From Coemansia sp. RSA 922 (lineage: Eukaryota; Kickxellomycota; Kickxellomycetes; Kickxellales; Kickxellaceae), in the NCBI GenBank assembly GCA_027577415.1, contig JANBQS010000236.1, positions 1 to 25,150 of the forward strand: a stretch of 25,150 nucleotides of DNA. The letters run 5' to 3'. This document shows positions 14,577 to 22,328 of this stretch, piece after piece (the stretch's first letter is position 1; every line of letters starts with the position of its first letter). The notes beneath the pieces are model-generated. The model had not been told where the DNA came from and made no database searches. It was given only the letters and a program-made list of their open reading frames with translations. Both the position numbers and the translations under genes were made by a program.

Positions 14577-16232
14577 ATGTCCAACCGTGTCTCTCCAGCT
14601 CAAAGGCTTCCTGCCGACATTGAGCGCCTTGTCATACAGTACATAGTAAATGAAACAAAGCTACCATTTACAGAGTCCCTAATAAAAATGGAAGAAATCC
14701 GGGAATTGTTGCTTGTGAGCTCTTCTTGGCGACAGTCGGCACTTGCATACCTATGGAGTACACTTCAGCTCAATATAGACGACAGGGATAATAAGGTATC
14801 AGTCAAGTGTCCGCGGTGGGTTAACAAGTACGAGCTGCCTTGTGACGCGGCTAGTCTGGTTAAAAGACTTGTTGTATGTGTTCCTATGTCGGCTATTGTG
14901 AACGGCGTAGCTCGCCTACTGCTGGTTGACTTCATGGTAGGTATATCAACTTTACCTCTTGCTCTTAAACTATCTATTTCGATAAGCGAAAATCGGGATA
15001 GACATAGTTGGCTGACGGATAGCGCCATTCAAAACATTTTTGAATTTGCTCAGCTACTCAATTCTATCACTCAAGCAACCACAAAAACAGAGGTGAGCTA
15101 TAACAAAGGACATGAGTACTTTGATACGACCAAAGAAGATGCATTAGTTAAATTTGTCGACTCAATATGCCGTAATCCTCCCAATGAGATGCCAAACTTT
15201 AAAGTGACTGGAGTTAATTATCCTTCAACTATTGACTCCACTCCACAGCTTTCTTCGCTAAAGGTTCATAGTGTAAACTCCTCAATCTTACTGAAAGATT
15301 TAGTTCATAAATGCGCCAACACGATCATTGATTTAACCGTTGCTCTACAGGTCAGTAGTTCTCTGTTATATGACGTAAATGGCAAGGAGGTGTCCTATCC
15401 AAATTTGAAACATTTGGAACTACTTACACATGGGATTGATTTCTCGGAATTAAGAGAATATTTCCCAGATATTGTGCCCTTTCCAGCCTTGAAAAGCTTA
15501 CGTATACCAGCATCTTTTCCCTTTGCAGATGACGTAGTGTTCCGGGGCAATAGCAACACCCTGGAGTACTTGCATATTTGTGTAGATGTGGATACCGTGA
15601 CCGTGTTAAGCCAAAGTAGAGCGTTTGACAACAGACGCAATCGCTTGCGGCGGGTGCTTGTTGCTAAGGATAGCAACATATCGGATTTCTCTCATGTTCC
15701 TAATGCTGACATGGTAAAATTTTTGGGCAACATAGCAAGTGCTTCATGTATCGTAAAGTTTAACAACAAGATACCAGTTGATTGCTTAATAGCCGCAGCG
15801 CAACAAAGACAGGGATTTGAGCATGTTCAGATATTAGATATACGCCGGAATCAATTGTCTCTCGCAGAGGTCCTAGGCCTGTTGAAGGCGTTTTCGGGCC
15901 TTGAAAAGCTAACATGTGATATTGTCTGCCTGGGTTCCAAACTGGACAGCATCAAAGATGAACAGTTGCCTGGTTATGTAAGTAGTACATATAAAAACGT
16001 GGGTAAAAATTTACACACGTTGTGGATGACTGCACAATACAATACAAGCCATAGCAAAATACTGGAGTGTGTCGCGCTTCTGGCGCTTGCATGTCCAAAG
16101 TTGCGCCGAATCAAGCGGCTAAAGGATATCGTTCCCGACTACCACACTAGAATCGCCGCTGAGATTCTTGGCAGTGGTCCATATGGAAAATACGCTTCGC
16201 GACTCAATTCCCTTTTTAATTGTGCTTCTTAA
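14577..16232 (+). CDS. F-box-like / leucine-rich-repeat protein
   Basis: 551 residues, ATG at 14577, TAA stop, one exon. The N-terminus reads LPADIERLVIQYIV (11-24), then LLLVSSSWRQSALAYLWSTL, the usual F-box-like layout: a Leu-Pro start and a Trp-containing helix before a beta strand. Such a motif would bind Skp1 in an SCF ubiquitin ligase, with the C-terminal repeats choosing the substrate. From about 200 onward there are irregular Leu-rich units (LSSLKVHSVN, LKHLELL, ALKSLRIP, LEYLHICV, VQILDIRRNQLS, LEKLTCDI, LHTLWMT, CPKLRRIK). Substrate unknown. It is AT-rich compared with the MAPKK and RasGAP genes. A truncated copy of its C-terminus lies 76 bp downstream. Confidence 0.75.
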   Translation: MSNRVSPAQRLPADIERLVIQYIVNETKLPFTESLIKMEEIRELLLVSSSWRQSALAYLWSTLQLNIDDRDNKVSVKCPRWVNKYELPCDAASLVKRLVVCVPMSAIVNGVARLLLVDFMVGISTLPLALKLSISISENRDRHSWLTDSAIQNIFEFAQLLNSITQATTKTEVSYNKGHEYFDTTKEDALVKFVDSICRNPPNEMPNFKVTGVNYPSTIDSTPQLSSLKVHSVNSSILLKDLVHKCANTIIDLTVALQVSSSLLYDVNGKEVSYPNLKHLELLTHGIDFSELREYFPDIVPFPALKSLRIPASFPFADDVVFRGNSNTLEYLHICVDVDTVTVLSQSRAFDNRRNRLRRVLVAKDSNISDFSHVPNADMVKFLGNIASASCIVKFNNKIPVDCLIAAAQQRQGFEHVQILDIRRNQLSLAEVLGLLKAFSGLEKLTCDIVCLGSKLDSIKDEQLPGYVSSTYKNVGKNLHTLWMTAQYNTSHSKILECVALLALACPKLRRIKRLKDIVPDYHTRIAAEILGSGPYGKYASRLNSLFNCAS

Positions 16233-16307
16233 CAAGCCACTTTTTTTATTATTGAGTGACGATGTGTTAATTGATATTAGTTGATCACATAAAAGACACC
16301 ATGTTGG

Positions 16308-16508
16308 TTGCTAAGTACTTTAGTTAACATTATGCTTCTGGGACTTATGTGCCCCAAGTATCGCCGTGTTGGGATGGACCTTCGCAATATAACCGCCTAC
16401 AACGCCAGCGTTTCCAAGGCGCCGGAAGATGTGAAATTTAGCAGGTATGCTTCTCAGCTAACCGTCTTATTATTTCCGCTTGAAGCGGGTGATATTAGTC
16501 TCCAATAA
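16308..16508 (+). pseudogene. C-terminal fragment of an F-box-like/LRR paralogue
   Basis: 66 open codons, first ATG at 16332. LLGLMCPKYRRV matches LLALACPKLRRI near the end of the intact gene at 14577-16232, and RYASQLTVLLF matches KYASRLNSLF at its C-terminus. The F-box part and most repeats are absent, so this is a tandem duplicate reduced to its last ~60 residues. The frame is still open but no promoter is evident. Confidence 0.6.
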
Positions 16509-16632
16509 CAGGGGGGTTTCATTGTAGTTTTGCACTTTCTGTCAAGGGTTCAACAATATATAAATGGTAGAAAGTTTCGGTTACATAGACATTACTACGA
16601 GTAGAAAAGTACATATGCTATGAATATCTGTT

Positions 16633-16719
16633 GGGATTGGGCAGGGCAGCGCTTGGACACATGTGTAAGCAATGGGCCCTAATCCTATAGAGGAAGAGTT
16701 CTCATCAGAGGACTTATAA
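16633..16719 (+). pseudogene. C-terminal remnant of a retrotransposon polyprotein, copy 1
   Basis: Reading frame 16633-16719 ends PIEEEFSSEDL, stop. The copy at 22089-22190 ends PIEDEFSSEDF, stop. In this copy the frame has an additional TAA at 16666-16668, so it is decayed. Both copies are followed 19 bp later by the same LTR-like sequence. That a polyprotein end lies here is inferred from frame conservation between the two copies plus the adjoining LTR-like segment. Confidence 0.5.
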
Positions 16720-16737
16720 TAATAAGCTCTAGCCAAA

Positions 16738-16843
16738 TGTTGGAATGACCGAGGAGTATTTAAAGGCAAGGCAGCGCCCTAGGCGCGCCGGTGGAGATAC
16801 TCCTCTGCGAGAAATAAAATCTTACTTTCACCTATTCTTGACA
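16738..16843 (+). mobile_element. LTR-like remnant, copy 1
   Basis: About 106 bp starting TGTTGGAATGACCGAGG and ending TTCTTGACA, thus TG...CA. It carries a TATA-like TATTTAAAGG and a poly(A)-like AATAAAA, the usual order of an LTR promoter and RNA end. The copy at 22209-22304 aligns along the whole length, and similarity stops exactly after GACA in both. No second LTR or internal domain is present nearby. Confidence 0.5.
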
Positions 16844-17169
16844 CATAAACGTCCTTAAGTGACTACACGTATCTATAAATGGCGTTCGGTTGTCGCCCAA
16901 AAGAATAGGAATGTCCTACGAGATACCAATATATTAACTATATATTTGACTGCATTACAACTTTAGTCCTAGCCGCACAGCAATCATTCAGCTGCAGCCC
17001 ACTTCATTGTGTTGATTTGATTAGGCGTTTTATTCTGCCGCCACTCAATTGTATTCTCGCAGCAAATTCATGACGTAGCTCTTGCCCTCTTCTGCTTTTC
17101 CCAACTTTTTTCTTTTCATGGCATTCTCCTACTCTATTTTTTTCTTGATAATTTTATCCTTTTCTATAC
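16844..17169 (+). promoter_or_regulatory. Upstream region of the FunK1 gene
   Basis: AT-rich, no gene seen. T/C-rich from about 17090 to 17165 before the ATG at 17170. Confidence 0.4.
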
Positions 17170-19767
17170 ATGACTACGCATTTGACAGAAGAAGACTCGG
17201 GTTTGTCAACCAGCCCGACGATGGTTGGTGCCGGGGAAGGAGGCAGCCGCCTACGTAGTCTGAGTGGTGCCACTGATGTCGAGTCAGACCCCCATGTTCT
17301 GGCCGGCGAGAACTTTAGCTTTAGTACGATCCCAGGCAGCCACCATAATGACGTTGGCTTGCTTCTTCAGAACGCCTTGCACCGCAACTGCGATGCCGTA
17401 TGGCAGCAGGCTACACCTCTTATGTCAGATCGCAGCATGGCGTCACGCGAGCTTGCCAGCGCAATTGCTGTGGATATGGAGGCTCGCCTGTCTATGGCGG
17501 CCAAGCGCAAAAAACACAACGTCGACTATCAGGGCTTAAGATACGCTAGTGACCCTCGAGGAAAAGATCCCGACAACGACTATTGGAGTGAAGATGCCGA
17601 CAGCGCCTATTGGAATGAAGGCGCCGACAACGGCTATTGGAGCGAAGACAGCGACATCGACGTTTGGGGGAAAGGGCTCGCTAGCGACCCTCGGGATGTA
17701 TGGACTTTGGGGATTTTGGAGTGGGCCGGATTTTCAGCGCTTGGTGCGAGCGTAGACAGTCAGCAAAGCGATGACGTCGAGCACAGCAATCACTCCAAGT
17801 TTACAGTTTGGAAAGCAAACGAAATCGCCTCTTGCTTCAGGTCATTTGTTTTGTTTGTTGCGCACCATGTCAAGGTGAGTTTAAGCCAACGCAATGCGAC
17901 TGGTCTTTTTCAACCGGAGGACTGCCGACTGATATTGCCCTTCACGAGAAAGAGTAGGGAGGTTGAGCGCGCTGGTTTTCTCTCGACTAATTATGTCGAC
18001 TCCATTGACTTTGCCCATGTCGAGTGCGGCATGTTTCCCCTCAGCAGTAACGTGGAGAGACAGGCGGCTCCAGCATCTCATCTTATCGTTGCCGACGCAG
18101 AGATAGCAAGGACAGAGGATGATTGTGATGAGGCCGAGCTACGGCTAGCTACAAGGACTAATACGCTGTATTTCAACCAGCACAACCGCCGGTTTGCCTG
18201 GGGACTGGCCGTGTCTAACCGCACCATTCGCTCGTACGTCTTTGGCCCCGAAAATATCTGGCAGTCAACTGAGATGGATATCACTAGTGCCGAGGGCCGT
18301 CAGGCGTTAATCTCACTACTTGTTGACTGGTCGCTGTGCTCCGTTGACAGCCTTGGATTTGACCCATCCATCAGATACTTTGTTGACAGGAAAGTCGGTG
18401 ACCCTTACCTCGAGATTGATATCCACAAGGTGGACGCGAGTACGGGCAAAGTGGGACATTGCACGTACTACAGCAAGCGGTGCGTTGGAGCCGCAGACCG
18501 CCTTACTGGTCGCCACACCAGATGCTTTGCCGCGTCAACCACTCCCGAGTCGATGGACACACCAGCATTCCTAATCAAGGATGTGTGGACTATTACGAGC
18601 AGCGGTTCTGCTGGCGATATGCGTGAGATCTCATTCCTCAAGGCCCTATGAGATGCGTTTGGCGGGACTGACAAATTCAAGGACAGTTTTTCTCATTTCG
18701 TAAGTACTGGGCCTGTGTACGTTAATCGAGAAGGCAAGCCTGTCCTAGACTCGACTGCTTCGGCGTTTGCGGGACTACCGAGTACCACTCAAGGCGAGAA
18801 TAAGGATAGCGGTGATAACCAAGGCTCGTCTAGCAGCCACATACAGGGCTCGTCTACCAGCTGCATCCGCCAACACAGGCGCAATGTATCGCGGTGGCCT
18901 GGGAACATGATATCTGCAGCAGATAACCCGAGCCAAGTCATCATTGCAATCGCCGACGCCATGGTAGCACTTAATGCGGCGTTTGTCAAGTGCAGGGTTC
19001 TTCACGGTAACCTTAGCGACCGAGCCATTCAGTTCCAAAAGACGGTGGACGGAATAAGGGGGGTACTGGCGGAGCTCGACTATGCTTCCTATGCTGGCGC
19101 TAGTCCCGATGCGACCAGAGCTGAGGCTCCAGAGCTAATGCTATTCCGGTCCATCCGCAGCTTGGGGCGCCAGGCAGTAGCCGAAGGATTAGATGTGGAC
19201 GACAGGGAACATGCGCTAGCCCCGTTCAACCGACTCGACGACTGGGAGAGCATATTGTACATCATATGTATTCTGGGTACCTTTGGCACTAGCCAGGCGA
19301 GGCGAAATAGGTATCCTGTGGGAGCGTCAAGATATCCGTTTATCAAGTTGTGGAGCTCGGACAACGCACTCGAAGCCTTCAAGATAAAGCGCATACATAT
19401 GAACACTGCGGTCAGCTTCTACGACAACATTGCAAACAAGATGGACGACGGGCCATTGCGTCGCCTGGCGGTGGATATGCACAGGATTCTTTTCCTCCAC
19501 CCAGATTGCCATGGAACGAGAAGGGATACAGAGCATGGCCCACTCGCCCGGCGTGACAACCTCGAGCAAGCGATTGTGGCAGCGCTTCTAGCCTTGATGG
19601 AGCAGTACAGAAGAGAGGCACGTGCGGCGCTGAGCGCAACTGGATCTACTCCAGCCAGAGCCGAACTTAGCGCATATCCTTTGAAGAGTCGTAAGCGGGC
19701 TATGCTACCGGAAGCTTGGACCGCGAGGAAGAGCTCAAAGGCACGCGGCAAGGAGCCTGAAGTCTAA
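17170..19767 (+). pseudogene. FunK1-type fungal protein kinase interrupted by one in-frame TGA
   Basis: One frame runs from ATG 17170 to TAA 19765-19767, about 865 codons, broken only by TGA at 18649-18651. Both sides read as FunK1: before it, RRFAWGLAV, WQSTEMDI, LLVDWSLCSVDSLGFDPSIRYFV and AFLIKDVWTI; after it, VSTGPVYVNREGK, VLHGNLSDRAIQF, LAELDYASYAG, DDWESILYIICILGTFG. The lesion lies in the N-lobe of the kinase part. Catalytic HRD reads HGN (612-614) and the DFG-like DFD reads ELD (635-637), so activity is doubtful even if the stop were bypassed; these changes may be shared by the lineage. Four 9-residue D-x-x-YW repeats occupy 17572 to about 17676. A GTGAGT donor-like site is at 17873 but the frame stays open and conserved across it. 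Pseudogene is preferred; readthrough or a sequencing error are alternatives. Confidence 0.75.
17572..17676 (+). repeat. 27-bp tandem coding repeats in the FunK1 gene
   Basis: Nearly four units of a 9-codon repeat (DNDYWSEDA, DSAYWNEGA, DNGYWSEDS, then a partial DIDVWGKG). The block is flanked by two copies of GCTAG(T/C)GACCCTCG encoding ASDPR (about 17544 and 17680), suggesting that the whole segment arose by local duplication. Confidence 0.75.
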
Positions 19768-19929
19768 CCAAGTTTTTTTTATTTTTTTATCACATACTCT
19801 TCAGCTCGGCTCGAGCAATTCGTGAATATATCCGAACCAAATATGTACTCAATTAGTTTAATCTTTGGAGCTGTATATGCAATACTATATTTATGCTATT
19901 GTACTAAATGTTAACTAGTTAAAAGAGCA
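19768..19929. other. Short AT-rich spacer between convergent gene remnants
   Basis: 162 bp between the FunK1 stop and the stop of the minus-strand MSH6 fragment; nothing recognisable except A/T runs. Confidence 0.4.
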
Positions 19930-20985
19930 CTATTTGTCACTCGATATCATTGTGCGTTGCAAGTGGTCGACAATGCAGCTCCAGTACTGGTTCTCATTAG
20001 CCCGTTTAGCCTGTTGCGCCCCACCCACTGGAGATTCCTCAGGTTCTTCAGAGCCGTCACCATTGCCACGATTAGTAGTCTGCGAGCTATCTGTCTGCAG
20101 TGCAGCCATGCGCAAAAGATTGGCAAAGTTGCTTTGTATACTGAGAGGCACCATGTGCACATTGTCGTTGTCATCGGCGAGTCCAGCTCCAGATTGTGGC
20201 GCGACCTTTGACAACTGTCGTTGCTTAAGTCGGAGTTCGAACTTTGCGGCGACAGCACTGGCACACTGCGCAATGGGGATGGGCACACCAGCCATGGTGG
20301 CCACATTCATGCCGTGTGATTTGGACGCAACACCGCGCTGCAAGCGATAGAGGAAACTGACTCTGTGCTCTTCCTCGTTGACCGCACATGCCATGTACAT
20401 TGGTCGCAGGTGTGGCTCTACGCTCGCGCTATCGCCATGGTTGGCCAGCTTGGCACTAGTAGAGCGCAAAAGCGACTCGGCCAAAAGGCCGTAGTGAGTG
20501 GAGAAAAAGCCCAAGCGCCCAAGCCGCGAGCACAGGCCGTGCAGCACACCACAGGCCACAGCCTCGCCGTCGTGCGTGCTGGTGCCTCGGCCTAGCTTGT
20601 CGAGCACTACCAGCGACCGTGGCGTAGCATAGCGCAAAATAGTCGACGTCTCTGCCATCTCCACCATAAAGGTAGAGCGTCCAGCAAGCAGATTATCGCG
20701 CGCACCAATACGTGTAAGCAGTCGGTCGACGGGCAAAATAGTTGCCGACTCTGCCGGGACGTAGCAGTCAAACTGAGCCAAAATGACTCCAAGACATAGC
20801 TGCCGCAAGAGAGTCGACTTGCCACCCATGTTTGGCCCCGTCAGGAGGATCATAGACGCGGGATCGCTGTCCTGGTTAGCAGCGCCATGCTGACAGCCCA
20901 GCACAATGTCGTTGGCTACAAAGTCGGTGGCTTCAGGATCTGCTAACAGCAGTGGAGATGGCTTTTCTGCCTCTGCTAGCAGTGC
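19930..20985 (-). pseudogene. MSH6: C-terminal ATPase-domain fragment of mismatch-repair protein MSH6
   Basis: The open frame covers the MutS ATPase domain: DFVANDIVLG, Walker A TGPNMGGKST, CYVPAE, DRLLTRIGARDNLLAGRSTF, then LGFFSTHYG and a long C-terminal region ending at TAG. It resembles MSH6 (yeast-like LGFF.THYG.LA) rather than MSH2 or MSH3. Walker B, normally LDELGRGTSTHDG, reads LDKLGRGTSTHDG: the catalytic Glu is Lys (codon at 20596-20598, minus strand AAG). Upstream a TGA at 20986-20988 closes the frame, and the mismatch-binding, connector and lever domains, some 700-900 residues of a normal MSH6, are absent; the DNA beyond about 21050 is A/T-rich. No ATG start is evident before Walker A. 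A non-functional fragment is the best reading. Confidence 0.85.
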
Positions 20986-21050
20986 TCAGGCATTGTCGCG
21001 TGCTTGTGGAGCTAGCTCGGCTGGATCATCGTTCCAAGTTGTCGGTAAGA

Positions 21051-21329
21051 AGGGAGAAAAAGTAGAAATATATTGTTTTTTTTTTTTAGTTTTTGCCAGC
21101 TTTAAAATATCCAATTTAGAAAGTTGAATTATTTTTGTAAAGGTTTTTCTTTTTTTGTCCACTAGTTCTGGATCAGATCTGGTCACAACTAGGTGTGATT
21201 ATTTGCGATTGGGCTTGCAGTAGCTCCTAGGTACAACATATTCCGCTCTTCAGTTGGCAATATGCAGTTTTTGGTTCAAGTTATTTCACACTTTTTTGGC
21301 ACTTTATATTTTAACATCTATTTTGCGTC
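21051..21329. other. AT-rich spacer; no gene seen
   Basis: A run of T (about 21075-21090) marks where similarity to MSH6 ends. The rest has no recognisable feature; the final 60 bp are T-rich before the short ORF at 21330. Confidence 0.35.
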
Positions 21330-21542
21330 ATGGTAAAGCCCAAAGTTCCAGTACGTCGTGGAGGGTCGAACGTCCCATTTTATACTCGTCCATTCGGAAG
21401 GACGGTTGAAGATATCCACGAGGCTGAGCGTAAGGAACTGCTTGGTCATGAAAACCACTTTAACCTAGATCAGGTATAGGACCACGTCCAGCCGCCAGAG
21501 CCCTTCCAGCCTGCTGTTGACCATGGCCAACTTGCTGGCTAA
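21330..21542 (+). pseudogene. Short ORF split by an in-frame TAG (unknown)
   Basis: ATG 21330 opens 49 codons (VPFYTRPFGRTVEDIHEAER within) to TAG 21477-21479. The same frame then continues for 20 codons (DHVQPPEPFQPAVDHGQLAG) to TAA 21540-21542. Composition is protein-like but no family is recognised. It may be the start of a gene broken by one nonsense change, or a fragment joined to the FunK1 remnant that follows. Confidence 0.35.
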
Positions 21543-21792
21543 TCAGCTAGGCTATCGTTTTGCCTAGGCCACAACGTTCTGCGGTATGTTAATTCAACTG
21601 GTTTTCATCATCATCAATGGCATATATGAATCAACACTGGTAGACATTAAAACAGAGGAGGGCCAAAAGGGGTTTACCTTTTTACTAGTCAACTGGTCTT
21701 TGTGTCCCCCAGACCAGAGAGGTATCAACACAACAAGCACTCACCACGTCTTTGCTGGATCAATTCCACAGGAGCCTCAGCAACAGCAATAG
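21541..21792 (+). pseudogene. Fragment of a second FunK1-type kinase
   Basis: Frame 21541-21792 contains YRFA, then TAG (21565-21567) where the intact family has Trp (RRFAW), then YESTLVDIKTEEGQ and LLVNWSLCPPDQRGI, which match WQSTEMDITSAEGR and LLVDWSLCSVDSLGF of the gene at 17170-19767. The remainder ends in QQQQ and a stop. No kinase core is present, so only a ~60-residue relic survives. Confidence 0.65.
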
Positions 21793-22088
21793 ATGAATGC
21801 AACAGACTTACCTGGCATATTATATTAATTAAAAAATACAAATTTTAAAATGAGAAAAGAAACTAGCCTATCTCTTTTTCTTGGGTGTGGAACAGGCAAG
21901 GGTTTAAATACCAAAAAATTCCAAACTATAATGTGTCTTGGCTGATATCATAGCCTGATAAAATATTCTGTCAGCTGCCTAAACAAACCTCCGCCCAAAA
22001 GGACCAGGAAACAAGACCCTTCCATATAAAAATTATTGAGGTAAAGCTGTACTTGTATTTTGACAATGTTATATGAACGCCTGGAAGT
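21793..22088. other. AT-rich spacer before the second retroelement remnant
   Basis: No gene or motif seen; includes A-rich stretches around 21830-21860. Confidence 0.35.
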
Positions 22089-22190
22089 GTACCACCATAT
22101 GCTGAGATTGGGCAGGACGGCGCTCTAGCACACGAGAGCGCAGAAAGCCCTGACCCTATTGAGGATGAGTTCTCATCAGAGGACTTTTAG
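22089..22190 (+). pseudogene. C-terminal remnant of a retrotransposon polyprotein, copy 2
   Basis: 34 open codons (VPPYAEIGQDGALAHESAES, then PDPIEDEFSSEDF, stop TAG). The closing PIE(D/E)EFSSED(F/L) is shared with copy 1 at 16633-16719. It is truncated at its 5' side and directly followed by the LTR-like copy at 22209. Confidence 0.5.
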
Positions 22191-22208
22191 TAATAAGTTT
22201 TAGTCAAA

Positions 22209-22304
22209 TGTTGGAATAACCGAGGGATACTTAAAGGCAAGGCAGCAGCGGCTGGAGATACTCTTCAGCAAGCAATAAAACATCTATTTCATTTATTCTT
22301 GACA
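22209..22304 (+). mobile_element. LTR-like remnant, copy 2
   Basis: 96 bp starting TGTTGGAATAACCGAGG and ending TTCTTGACA, with TACTTAAAGG and AATAAAA inside. Same orientation as copy 1 at 16738-16843; a 10-bp difference in length comes mostly from the segment around CAGCAGCGGCTGG. Confidence 0.5.
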
Positions 22305-22328
22305 TATCGACATGATTAGGTTATAAAA

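Noticed and set aside
16666..21567. Several internal TGA/TAG codons in otherwise continuous frames could suggest stop-codon reassignment or selenocysteine.
   Set aside because: The long conserved genes (ATPase-like, MAPKK, RasGAP, F-box-like, beta-barrel) use TGG for Trp, contain no internal stops over more than 3,000 codons and end in TAG or TAA. The affected frames are also truncated or motif-degraded. Nonsense mutation in decaying copies explains them better.
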